From Puia sp963703355 (GTDB lineage Bacteria; Bacteroidota; Bacteroidia; Chitinophagales; Chitinophagaceae), in NCBI GenBank assembly GCA_963703355.1, contig OY969813.1, positions 4,092,001 to 4,156,000 on the forward strand: a DNA stretch of 64,000 nucleotides. Direction: 5' to 3'. Shown in pieces: positions 1 to 7,652 of this stretch (its first letter is position 1; every line of letters starts with the position of its first letter). Below the pieces are notes generated by a model. That model made no database searches, was not told the origin of the DNA, and saw nothing but the letters and a program-made list of their open reading frames with translations. The position numbers were made by a program, and so were the translations under genes.

Positions 1-345
1 ACGTTTCCGAACAGTAACCTGTTTGGCAACTTTTTATATCTATTATACATGTGGTTCATTGGGAACGGAAACTTTATAATAGGTCTGGTATTATTTAGCA
101 TCTATTTTTTCGTAGTCGTTTACCTGGTGAGAAATTCAGAAGGACGCATGCTTTACTGGCTATTAACGTTGTGGGCCGTTTTTTTTATTGTAAACATAAC
201 GATCAATGATTGGAATCTTTCTTTGCGTACTTGGGCATTTAGCGATTACCTGGTAAGAGGATCACATTATGCAATATTCGCAGTGATGGTAGCGATGATT
301 GAATCACTGATAGGAAAGAAAAATAAACTCCGGAGAGGAACATAA
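1..345 (+). CDS. small membrane protein, possibly cut by window edge
   Basis: No family is recognised. The frame is open from the first base and the first ATG is at 49, so the true start may lie outside the window; the whole open stretch is reported. From the ATG it would be 98 residues. Hydrophobic stretches near residues 7-28, 33-50 and 70-85 suggest a small integral inner-membrane protein, and the tail (KKNKLRRGT) is basic. It ends 62 bp before the flavin oxidoreductase on the same strand, so the two could share a transcript, but nothing shows a functional link. Confidence 0.5.
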   Translation, partial: TFPNSNLFGNFLYLLYMWFIGNGNFIIGLVLFSIYFFVVVYLVRNSEGRMLYWLLTLWAVFFIVNITINDWNLSLRTWAFSDYLVRGSHYAIFAVMVAMIESLIGKKNKLRRGT

Positions 346-407
346 CATGATGCAAGGGGAAGATCAGGGCACGAAACAAATTTCGCGGTTATCTGTTTAG
401 AGACTTT

Positions 408-1430
408 ATGAAGAAAATAGGATTCTTATCGTTTGGTCATTGGGCAAACCATCCTGCATATAAAACCCGCAGTGCGGCAGATACATTACTTCAGTCAATT
501 GATTTGGCGGTTGCTGCCGAGCAAGTAGGTATAGATGGTGCTTATTTCAGGGTACATCATTTTGCCTCGCAGTTAGCGTCGCCTTTTCCTTTGCTTGCGG
601 CTGTTGCTGCCAAAACAAGTAAAATAGAAATGGGAACAGGAGTTATTGATATGCGTTATGAAAATCCGCTGTATATGGTGGAAGAGGCGGGCGCTACGGA
701 TTTAATTTCACAAGGACGTTTGCAACTTGGGATCAGCAGGGGATCACCGGAACAGGTAATAGACGGGTGGCGCCATTTCGGATATGAGCCCGCCAAAGGA
801 GAAACAAATGAGGAGATGGGAAGACGCAAAGCATTGCAATTCCTGGACAGGTTAAAAGGAACAGGTTTTGCGCAACCTAATCCAAACCCGATGTTTCCTA
901 ACCCACCCGGTTTGCTGCGACTGGAACCACATGCACCGGGATTGCGGGAACGTATATGGTGGGGAGCTGCCTCCAATGCGACTGCAATTTGGGCCGCTGA
1001 AAACGGCATGAACCTGCAGAGTTCTACATTGAAATTTGATGAAAATGGTAAACCGTTCCATATACAGCAAGCCGAACAAATAAGATTGTATAAGGAAGCG
1101 TGGAAAAAAGCAGGACATGCCCGTGAACCGCGTGTATCTGTGAGTCGTTCGATTTTTGCGTTGGTGACTGAACAGGACCGGCTTTATTTTGGTGGCGAAA
1201 AAAACCAGACCGATCAATTCGGAATGATAGAGCCGACCAAACGCGCTGTTTTCGGAAGAGGTTATGCAGCTGCACCCGATCAACTCATAAAAGAACTGGA
1301 GAAGGACGAAGCCATTCAGGAAGCAGATACCGTACTGCTGACGATTCCCAATACATTAGGGGTAGAATACAATGTTCATATATTGTCTTCTATCCTTAAG
1401 CATGTTGCACCCGGATTGGGTTGGCGTTAA
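408..1430 (+). CDS. LLM-class flavin-dependent oxidoreductase
   Basis: Bacterial-luciferase-like monooxygenase of 340 residues, a usual length for the family. These cytoplasmic enzymes use FMNH2 or F420 bound in a TIM barrel; the substrate cannot be told from sequence. The N-terminus opens with the typical first strand (KKIGFLSFGHWA). An 'AEQVGIDGAYFRVHHF' segment near residues 37-52 matches the family's 'E..GfD..w..EHH' region, and 'MGTGVIDMRYENPLYMVEE' near 77-95 matches the block that precedes the GR(L/F)xLGISRGS loop (about 102-112). No signal peptide. The ATG at 408 starts directly at the conserved first strand. It is followed by a 138 bp gap and an unrelated secreted orphan. Confidence 0.88.
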   Translation: MKKIGFLSFGHWANHPAYKTRSAADTLLQSIDLAVAAEQVGIDGAYFRVHHFASQLASPFPLLAAVAAKTSKIEMGTGVIDMRYENPLYMVEEAGATDLISQGRLQLGISRGSPEQVIDGWRHFGYEPAKGETNEEMGRRKALQFLDRLKGTGFAQPNPNPMFPNPPGLLRLEPHAPGLRERIWWGAASNATAIWAAENGMNLQSSTLKFDENGKPFHIQQAEQIRLYKEAWKKAGHAREPRVSVSRSIFALVTEQDRLYFGGEKNQTDQFGMIEPTKRAVFGRGYAAAPDQLIKELEKDEAIQEADTVLLTIPNTLGVEYNVHILSSILKHVAPGLGWR

Positions 1431-1568
1431 TTTTACAATTTATCGGTCTGTCCATGCGGATAAAAATGGTCAATTTTAGCAGGCTGAATAAGGCCATTGA
1501 CATGCAAAATCCGTCCATCCGTCGAAGAATTTTCTGAATAAACTGTTTTATTTGCATTTTGAGCGATT

Positions 1569-2021
1569 ATGAAACAGTTTTTAATCCTGTGCCTATTGGT
1601 GTCAGTGACTTCGATACGGGCGCAATCCGGTCAGCAGGCGAAGACCGTCAATTTTTGCTTTCGTCAGATGACACTTCCGGCCGAATGCACGGTTGAGTCA
1701 GAGTATCAGATTAAGACTGATGAGGGGAGTCTCTCCTGGATCTACGTGGAGGATGATAATATGATCTTCGCCGTCAACGGCCTGATAAAAAAACTAGAGA
1801 CCCACCCGGAATTTACAAAGGAACGTATCATCTGCTATCTGTTGGGTCACCGGGTGAATGCCTACCGGGTTGCATTTAAAAATGGCGGTGAGCAGTGTTA
1901 CCAGATCATCGCTTTTGGGATAGTAAACAATCAGCCAGTGTTGGTGCAACTCGGCTTGAAAAAGCAACCCCTCGCCAACGGGGATATTCCAACCTTCGCG
2001 ATTCCATTCATTCGGTTCTAG
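1569..2021 (+). CDS. hypothetical secreted protein
   Basis: 150 residues with a clean Sec signal peptide (about residues 1-18, cleavage after 'SIRA' or nearby), so probably periplasmic or surface. No family is recognised. The mature part has three cysteines (about residues 30, 40 and 89) and a second near 111, which could form disulfides. It stands alone, with 138 bp upstream and about 950 bp of gene-poor DNA downstream. Its GC content and codon use look like the neighbours. It may be a lineage-specific orphan. Confidence 0.6.
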   Translation: MKQFLILCLLVSVTSIRAQSGQQAKTVNFCFRQMTLPAECTVESEYQIKTDEGSLSWIYVEDDNMIFAVNGLIKKLETHPEFTKERIICYLLGHRVNAYRVAFKNGGEQCYQIIAFGIVNNQPVLVQLGLKKQPLANGDIPTFAIPFIRF

Positions 2022-2227
2022 AAATGTTGTTGCGACCAGATATCCGCTCGAATCAGGTGAAGGCAAGATTCTCCCGGGATGATGTCTTTGTTTTTTGCCC
2101 GTGACTCGAATTGTTATTTCCTGAGGTCAATCTGAATTAATAGCTAATTTAGCTAGTGATATTATAGGATACATTGCGTTCCGACGAAGTAAATATTCTT
2201 ACAATTCGCTAAAGTCTCGGTAAAAGC

Positions 2228-2335
2228 TTAATACTCTCTTTTTCGTTTCACACAAAGCGTACAGGATTTATGCTTTTCAGGAATTTGAATGACGAGTTTA
2301 TTTCCAGTGCGCGGATTCTTCAATAATTTTGCCAT
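2228..2335 (-). pseudogene. short ORF, possible HU-like C-terminal fragment
   Basis: 35 codons from an ATG. The segment 'NPRTGNKLVIQIPEK' resembles the arm and C-terminal end of HU/IHF proteins (NPRTG...IP.K), but the rest, with its CTLC pair and basic tail, does not follow the family. It overlaps the end of the preceding minus-strand ORF (2320-2430) in another frame, which would fit a frameshifted remnant. The HU resemblance is short and could be chance. Confidence 0.25.
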
Positions 2336-2430
2336 TTTCTTCGTAGGCAATATTCAATAGCTTTGGAACGAACCAAAACTTTGACAGCCTTGCTGATCTT
2401 TTCCATATTGAAATTGATCGGTGTTTCCAT
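2320..2430 (-). pseudogene. short ORF of unknown origin
   Basis: 36 codons from an ATG (METPINFNMEKISKAVKVLV at the N-terminus). No family recognised. It runs into the next small ORF (2228-2335) with a frame change and follows another start-less fragment (2448-2603). All three lie in line on the minus strand, as expected for an eroded gene or gene string. Confidence 0.2.
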
Positions 2431-2447
2431 ACATTAAGATTTCTAGT

Positions 2448-2603
2448 TCAATGCTTTAGTTTTTGCTTTAATCTTTTTTTAATTTGTTCTTTCGATTGAT
2501 CAGGTTTTAATAACTCATCGTTTGGTGATTTAGTTATATGTAATTTTTGCTTTTCGCGATTTGCATTTATTTCAGGTCTCGGAAGTGGTGAAATAGATGC
2601 TTT
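2448..2603 (-). pseudogene. start-less coding-like fragment
   Basis: An open stretch of about 51 codons between two stops with no ATG, GTG or TTG near its start. The translation is lysine- and glutamine-rich and protein-like: 'SPLPRPEINANREKQKLH' near the start and 'KEQIKKRLKQKLKH' at the end, probably helical. It looks like the C-terminal end of a lost gene. Family unknown. Confidence 0.25.
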
Positions 2604-2785
2604 TCAGATTTCATTAAATAAAATACATACTGTTTACAAATAAAAAATGGGCGGCTTTATTGACCGCACGCCTTTGAAATTTTTAAATATTTTATTCACT
2701 CGCGCGTCTGGCAGTCTGAATCTGTCTCAGGATAACTTTGAGGTTATACGTTTCCGGCCCCTGCAACGACGGGAATGCTATCAGA

Positions 2786-2830
2786 TAAAAATAAAAGGAG
2801 CTGAAATCAATCAGCTCCTTCTTTATTTTT
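2786..2830. terminator. bidirectional intrinsic terminator
   Basis: Perfect 10 bp stem: AAGGAGCTGA (2795-2804) pairs with TCAGCTCCTT (2811-2820) around a 6 nt loop. A T-rich run follows on the plus side, and an A-rich run (2786-2794) gives a U-tract on the minus side. It lies 140 bp beyond the stop of the minus-strand sulfatase and probably ends that transcript. Confidence 0.85.
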
Positions 2831-2969
2831 TAGCATCAACCTAATTGTTGACAGGTTGCTCTCCAGCAGAACCCGCTTCCTGTTCAGATTGACATACAAA
2901 GTTCTAATTATATTCTACAAAAATCACTAACTATATTTGACTACACTACCGAACCGCTGCTTTTCCTAT

Positions 2970-4670
2970 CTACTCGCTAGGATGTTGTGCGGCCATCTCT
3001 TTAACCCTCTGGAGGATGTTTGAGAGGTTATAACTCGCAGCTTCCTGGAGCGGTGGGAACTCAGCATAAGACTCGAGTTCCTTCATCCACATGAGCTGGC
3101 CGATGGGCAGCAGGTTCCAGTCGTACAGATATGCCGTACTCGGGGAGGCAAGGGCGCCGCCGTACCCCGTTACTGACTTCGAACCGTCCCCCCAGGACTG
3201 TTCGAACGGATCACGCCCGATATTGTCGACCTGTGTCCAGGCGTACGTCGTTGGAGCTTCAATCGACTTGGTGCCGGTCGCGCCCATCATGGTGTAATAG
3301 AACTTCCAGTTCTTCCAGCGGAGGGCTGATGGAATGCTGCCCTGGTAGTAGAAGAAGTAATCGCGATTGCTCTGCGTCTTGCCCTGGAGGTAAGAGAGCT
3401 GATTGATACCTGCGAGTTTGGTCTTTTTAATACCCTCGTACTTACCCGCCATAATCTGCTTGTTTAGATCATCCCCTTTGGGACCACCGGCAATTTCCAC
3501 AAACGTAGGCAACCAGTCATACAAGGCGAAGATGCCGTCGAAGACCGTGCCCGGCTTGATTACGCCATTCCAGCGTATGACGGCTGGAACACGCATACCG
3601 CCTTCCCACGTCGTCATTTTGTTGCCTTTGAACGGGGTGATACCCCCATCCGGATATGTTTGAGTCTCGGCCCCATTATCGGTGGTGAAAACGATGATGG
3701 TGTTGTCGAGTTCGCCCATGTCTTCGAGCTTCTTAAGCACGTAGCCGATGTTGTCATCCAACTGCTTCATGCCGGCTTCGTTGATGCCCCAGTCTTTACC
3801 GCCCTTGGTGCCCAGCATATCCAGGTACTTCTGCGGGAGCATCGTCGTGATGTGCATACGAGCCGGGTTGTACCAACAGAAGAACGGCTTGTTTGTTTTT
3901 TTAGGATCGTTGCGATCCAGCCAGTCGATAACGTGTGCAGAAATCTCTTCATCCACCGTTTCTGAACGCTTCAGCGTGAGCGGTCCTTCATCCTTGCCCA
4001 TCTGATTTTTGGCCGTGCCGTCAGGGGACTTCATCCAGAGGACCGGGCGCGGCGGTGTAAGGCAATTGCCTTCCCTCGGGTCAACTTCGCCGGGAGGATT
4101 CGGAACCCCGGGAATCGGAATCGTTTTGCAGGGCGGGATGACGCCCTGCTGGGTCGGACTGCTATTGATGTCCGGAAAGCTTACCTGCTCCATGGCATCC
4201 AAATGATATAGGTAGCCCCAGAATTCCTGGAAGCCATTGGCGGTAGGCAGTGATTCGGGGTTATCACCCAGGTGGTTCTTACCGAACTGGCCCGTGGTAT
4301 AGCCCAGGTTAAGCAGGAACCGGGCAAGCGTTGGCGTGCCGGGGCGCAGGTACGAAATGGCACCCGGTAACTGCGGCATTAGCATGCCGGCACGCATGGG
4401 GGTCATGCCCGTTAAGAAGGCCGTGCGCCCGGCCGTACAACTCGATTCTGCGTAGGCGCTCATGAAGATGCCACCTTCATTGGCGATGCGGTCAATATTG
4501 GGAGTTTCACCCACCATCAAACCCCGGTGATAACAACGAGGCTGCATCCAGCCAATATCATCGGCCATGATGAAAAGGATATTGGGTTTCTTTGCTGTCT
4601 GTGTAAATCCTGTCGTTACTGTACTTATTAGTAACGTCAGGCACAATAATTTTTTCCTGAAGAAAATCAT
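2970..4670 (-). CDS. secreted type I (S1) sulfatase
   Basis: 566 residues; hydrolyses sulfate esters, probably from sulfated glycans, outside the cytoplasm. A Sec signal peptide covers about residues 1-23. The S1 core is complete: the metal pair D37-D38, the formylglycine site C78-T-A-G-R82, K131 and H133 in 'GKNHLGD', and the metal ligand region 'FTTDNGAE'. The formylglycine motif is the C-x-A-x-R variant of the usual C-x-P-x-R. No sulfatase-maturing enzyme lies in the window. The gene is visibly GC-richer than its surroundings (39 of 60 bases in 4021-4080 and 35 of 60 in 3541-3600, against 17 of 60 in 4741-4800), which suggests horizontal acquisition. The exact substrate class is not readable. 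Confidence 0.93.
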   Translation of the reverse strand: MIFFRKKLLCLTLLISTVTTGFTQTAKKPNILFIMADDIGWMQPRCYHRGLMVGETPNIDRIANEGGIFMSAYAESSCTAGRTAFLTGMTPMRAGMLMPQLPGAISYLRPGTPTLARFLLNLGYTTGQFGKNHLGDNPESLPTANGFQEFWGYLYHLDAMEQVSFPDINSSPTQQGVIPPCKTIPIPGVPNPPGEVDPREGNCLTPPRPVLWMKSPDGTAKNQMGKDEGPLTLKRSETVDEEISAHVIDWLDRNDPKKTNKPFFCWYNPARMHITTMLPQKYLDMLGTKGGKDWGINEAGMKQLDDNIGYVLKKLEDMGELDNTIIVFTTDNGAETQTYPDGGITPFKGNKMTTWEGGMRVPAVIRWNGVIKPGTVFDGIFALYDWLPTFVEIAGGPKGDDLNKQIMAGKYEGIKKTKLAGINQLSYLQGKTQSNRDYFFYYQGSIPSALRWKNWKFYYTMMGATGTKSIEAPTTYAWTQVDNIGRDPFEQSWGDGSKSVTGYGGALASPSTAYLYDWNLLPIGQLMWMKELESYAEFPPLQEAASYNLSNILQRVKEMAAQHPSE

Positions 4671-4810
4671 ACATGAAAGTTTAAAGGTGAAATGGTAGTA
4701 ACAATATATGTGTTATGTCTAAGAACTCTTTTCTCTGTAGTTTCTAATCATTGTTTAGTTAGGGATTCGAATAGTTTTAATTTCAACATGGTACCCAATT
4801 TCAATTTTTA

Positions 4811-5176
4811 TTAGTACCCCCATTGCATCGTATGTGCTTCTGATAGTTGATATTCTTGAGAATTTATAAATTTTCTTAGTGCCGTTTCTGTTGACCAGCT
4901 TGCAAAAAAATAATACGTATCATTTTCAAATATATCGGCCGATAGTGTTTTTTCCATGCAGTCACCCGGTAGCATTCCGTAGGTATACTCTACCGTGTTT
5001 TCAAATTCGAACTTGCTTCTTTGCGCTACCATTCCCACGATTTTAAAAAATGAACAGCCGTCATTTCTGACATAAATAACTTTTTCGAGTAAATGATCTG
5101 GAGAACAAGAAGGTTTACAGAACAGACAGGATATAGACGTATGATCCTGTGATTTTGTATTAGCTAATAATAAAGT
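4811..5176 (-). pseudogene. start-less ORF of unknown family
   Basis: The frame is open from an upstream stop at 5177-5179 down to 4811, about 121 codons. The only start codons are a GTG at 5038 and an ATG at 5032, which would give 75 or 73 residues. The translation upstream of these is still protein-like (for example 'HLLEKVIYVRNDGCSFFKIV'), so the GTG is probably not the original start and the 5' end may have been lost. The C-terminal part contains 'TYYFFASWSTETALRKFINS'. No family recognised. Confidence 0.4.
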
Positions 5177-5376
5177 TTATTTCAGTAAAACAGGGTGTAT
5201 CCGATAGAAAACGGATAGAATAATTAAGATGGAGGCGAATTTGAAAATTTAACCAGCCGTCATGAAGCACCCGAAATATGACATTTTGTTTGTCATTTCG
5301 TGAGTCATTTATGAGTCATTTAAAACGAGCATAAGCGGTAATAAGTGACACATATTTGACACACTAAAAAATAAAA
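5177..5376. other. non-coding stretch with spaced direct repeats
   Basis: Contains two pairs of direct repeats, each with 11 bp spacing: TGAGTCATTT at 5301 and 5312, and TGACACA at 5346 and 5357. They lie between the start-less ORF and the tRNA-Leu 3' end. Such repeats beside a tRNA can be recombinase or regulator sites, but no integrase gene is present here. Confidence 0.35.
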
Positions 5377-5404
5377 AACCTTGTAATCAATGACTTACAA
5401 GGTT
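5362..5404 (-). terminator. intrinsic terminator of tRNA-Leu
   Basis: Stem AACCTTGTAA (5377-5386) with TTACAAGGTT (5395-5404), 8 nt loop. Read on the minus strand it is followed by a U-rich tract (TTTTTTATTTTTTAG). It begins 3 bp after the encoded CCA of the tRNA. Confidence 0.9.
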
Positions 5405-5407
5405 AAA

Positions 5408-5494
5408 TGGTGCCCGGGACTGGATTCGAACCAGCACATGGTTTCCCACGCTGCGACCTGAACACAGTGCGTCTACCAATTTCGCCACCCGGGC
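5408..5494 (-). tRNA. trnL: tRNA-Leu(CAG)
   Basis: 87 nt including an encoded CCA. Acceptor stem GCCCGGG/CCCGGGC; anticodon stem CTGTG/CGCAG with loop TTCAGGT, hence anticodon CAG; a long variable arm typical of leucine; T-loop GGTTCGAATCC. A matching promoter lies upstream (5527-5557) and a terminator directly downstream. Confidence 0.96.
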
Positions 5495-5526
5495 AGAGCA
5501 ACTGTCTTTTGATTTTATCAGGGGTG

Positions 5527-5557
5527 CAAATATAGTCTAATCCCGGATTTTACCAAT
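5527..5557 (-). promoter_or_regulatory. Bacteroidota-type promoter of tRNA-Leu
   Basis: On the minus strand, -33 element ATTG (5554-5557; consensus TTTG), 19 bp spacer, then -7 element TATATTTG (5527-5534), a perfect TAnnTTTG. The expected start is about 25 nt before the tRNA. Confidence 0.75.
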
Positions 5558-5635
5558 CCCGTCTATTTTCGAAGTTCTGCCTTAAAGAAAGCGCCCGTTC
5601 TCATTATATTTTTTAGTTTCAGGTAACTATACTTT

Positions 5636-7432
5636 ATGCCTAATAAAATAGTGAATGGATTGAGTAGTGTTTTTCTTTTTTTAGTATTCTTTTTGAAAGA
5701 TTTGAATACGCTGATGGCTCAAACAACCATGATGAATATTGATGCAAGAAAAACCTGGAGTCTGAACGGGATCTGGCAGATTATCATCGATCCATCAGAT
5801 GCAGGGGATTACAGGCAGGTGTGGCTGGAGAAGAAACCCATAAAAAAAACGGATTTCGTAGAATATTCTTTTGACGGAGGACCGACATTGCAGGTCCCGG
5901 GGGATTTCAATACCCAAATGCCTGAACTGACTTATGAGGAAATCACCATCTGGTACAAGAAAACATTTTCATTTAAGAGAAATCCAGATAAAAGACTTTT
6001 TCTGCATTTTGGTTCCGTGAATTATAAAGCTGATGTTTATCTGAACGGCCTGAAGTTAGGATCTCATGAAGGAGGTTTCACACCCTTCCAGTTTGAGATC
6101 ACCGATCTGGTGAAAGACGGTGATAATTCAATTATAGTTAAAGTAAATAACAAACGACTCAAAGAAGGATTGCCCGGCCTTGGTTATGACTGGTTCAACT
6201 ACGGAGGCATTACGCGCGAAGTAAATCTTATTGAAACGAATCATTCTTTCATTGAAAATTATTTTATCCAGCTTAGAAAGAAATCCAATAATGAAGTATC
6301 CGGATGGATCCGTTTAAACGGGAATAAGAAATCTGAAAATATCAGGATCATCATTCCGGATTTAAAAGTAAACTACCAGTCAAAATCTAATCAAAATGGA
6401 TTTGCGAACGTACATTTTTCTTCGGCCATTCAATTATGGTCCCCCCAGAATCCGAAATTGTATCATGTGATTATTCAGTCGGAAACAGACACAGTTACTG
6501 ATGAAATCGGATTCAGAAATATTGAAGTGGATGGTACGAAAATCCTGCTCAACGGTAAATCCATTTTTCTGAAAGCGGTAAATATTCATGAAGAAAAACC
6601 GTTCAAAGCTGCCAGAGCATTCAATGAAACGGACGATAGTATCTTGCTCTCCTGGGCGAGGGAGCTTGGATGTAATCTCGTAAGACTTGTTCATTATCCG
6701 CATAATGAACATATGGTAAAACTGGCGGAAAAAATGGGACTGATGGTATGGGAAGAAATTCCGGTTTACCAGCATATTGAATTCAGCGCTCCCGGTATGC
6801 AGGAGAAAATGCAGACTATGATGAAAGAAATGATTGGTCGCGACAGGAATCGCTGTAGTGTCGTTATCTGGAGTTTGTCAAACGAGACATTTTCGTCTAC
6901 ACCTGATCGCGATAAAAGTTTAATTGAACTTTCAAAACAATGCCGGGTGCAGGATTCTACGAGACTCGTTACCTCGGTAATCAACGATCAGCATTACGAA
7001 AACAACACGATTCATGTGTGGGATTCCCTGTACAAATATTTTGATTTCATGGCTATTAATGAATACCTCGGCTGGTATGTTCCATGGCAGGGCAAGCCCA
7101 CAGACACGAAATGGGATATGATTTATCAGAAACCTGTTTTCATTTCGGAATTTGGAGGGGAAGCAAAATACGGCAGTAATTTTGGACCAAAAGACGAAGC
7201 TTCGTCCTGGAGTGAAGAATATCAGGAACAGATTTATAAGGATCAAATTTCACTTTTTAATATCACTCCTAGTCTTGCTGGTGTTTGCGCCTGGGTACTC
7301 GTAGACTATCGGTCGCCGGTAAGAATGCACCCCGTTTATCAAAACGGATACAACCGGAAAGGACTTTTATCTGAGAAAGGAGAGAAGAAAAAAGCATGGT
7401 ATGTACTGAAGCAGTTTTATGAAGGCAAATGA
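5636..7432 (+). CDS. glycoside hydrolase family 2 protein
   Basis: 598 residues, close to beta-glucuronidases and small beta-galactosidases. A hydrophobic N-terminus (about residues 8-28) suggests export. Order: GH2 sugar-binding beta-sandwich (about 45-205), Ig-like domain (about 215-305) and catalytic TIM barrel (about 310-595). The acid/base is E417 in 'WSLSNETF' and the nucleophile is E505 in 'FISEFGGEA'. The barrel opening 'LNGKSIFLKAVNIHEEKP' corresponds to the GH2 signature region (usually 'GVNrHE'). Length and architecture fit beta-glucuronidase best, but beta-galactosidase or beta-mannosidase specificity cannot be excluded. A long heptad array begins 28 bp after the stop. Confidence 0.9.
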   Translation: MPNKIVNGLSSVFLFLVFFLKDLNTLMAQTTMMNIDARKTWSLNGIWQIIIDPSDAGDYRQVWLEKKPIKKTDFVEYSFDGGPTLQVPGDFNTQMPELTYEEITIWYKKTFSFKRNPDKRLFLHFGSVNYKADVYLNGLKLGSHEGGFTPFQFEITDLVKDGDNSIIVKVNNKRLKEGLPGLGYDWFNYGGITREVNLIETNHSFIENYFIQLRKKSNNEVSGWIRLNGNKKSENIRIIIPDLKVNYQSKSNQNGFANVHFSSAIQLWSPQNPKLYHVIIQSETDTVTDEIGFRNIEVDGTKILLNGKSIFLKAVNIHEEKPFKAARAFNETDDSILLSWARELGCNLVRLVHYPHNEHMVKLAEKMGLMVWEEIPVYQHIEFSAPGMQEKMQTMMKEMIGRDRNRCSVVIWSLSNETFSSTPDRDKSLIELSKQCRVQDSTRLVTSVINDQHYENNTIHVWDSLYKYFDFMAINEYLGWYVPWQGKPTDTKWDMIYQKPVFISEFGGEAKYGSNFGPKDEASSWSEEYQEQIYKDQISLFNITPSLAGVCAWVLVDYRSPVRMHPVYQNGYNRKGLLSEKGEKKKAWYVLKQFYEGK

Positions 7433-7460
7433 CTGGGGATCAATAACTTCATTCAATAAG

Positions 7461-7600
7461 GCGGAACGCCAGACGCGGAACGCGAAACGCTGAACGCGAA
7501 ACGCTGAACGCTGAACGCGAAACGCTGAACGCTGAACGCGAAACGCTGAACGCGGAACGCTTAAGGCTTTAAGCCATGAGCCTTCCGCCTTTGGCTTTTA
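7461..7600. repeat. heptad array GCNNNNN, 20 units
   Basis: Twenty consecutive 7 bp units all begin with GC, without a phase break. The first fourteen are mostly GCTGAAC, GCGAAAC or GCGGAAC; the last six drift to GCTTAAG, GCTTTAA and GCCTTTG types. Unit 19 (7587-7593) contains the -33 TTTG of the rpsA promoter, so the array merges with the promoter. It occupies nearly the whole gap between the GH2 gene and rpsA. Confidence 0.95.
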
Positions 7601-7621
7601 CCCTGTTTTTTCGTATTTTTG
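7590..7621 (+). promoter_or_regulatory. Bacteroidota-type promoter of rpsA
   Basis: -33 TTTG (7590-7593), 20 bp spacer, -7 TATTTTTG (7614-7621), a perfect TAnnTTTG. The start of transcription should fall near 7628, about 25-30 nt before the start codon. The -33 box lies inside the last part of the heptad array. Confidence 0.8.
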
Positions 7622-7624
7622 CAG

Positions 7625-7646
7625 CCCCGAAATAAAACCTTCGGGG
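7625..7646 (+). promoter_or_regulatory. short hairpin in rpsA leader
   Basis: CCCCGAA (7625-7631) pairs perfectly with TTCGGGG (7640-7646) around an 8 nt loop, 6 bp before the first ATG. It lies at the expected 5' end of the mRNA and its 3' arm holds the only G-rich stretch near the start codon. It could protect the 5' end or modulate S1 translation; this is inference. Confidence 0.5.
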
Positions 7647-7652
7647 ATATTA

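Larger units (their letters stand above)
2022..2969. other. gene-poor, eroded region
   Basis: About 950 bp without a convincing intact gene. On the minus strand there are three adjacent short protein-like stretches (2448-2603, 2320-2430, 2228-2335), which look like leftovers of decayed genes, and a strong bidirectional terminator at 2786-2830. A 65-codon plus-strand ORF at 2647-2844 runs through that terminator and is rejected as a gene. The rest is AT-rich without repeats that I can see. Confidence 0.6.

Noticed and set aside
2647..2844. 65-codon plus-strand ORF
   Set aside because: It reads straight through a perfect terminator hairpin and its T-tract, and has no recognisable protein pattern.
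5301..5364. Complete phage attachment site
   Set aside because: There are spaced direct repeats but no second copy of the tRNA end and no integrase, so only a possible remnant is reported.
7461..7600. CRISPR array
   Set aside because: The units are only 7 bp with no spacers and there are no cas genes; this is a degenerate short tandem repeat.
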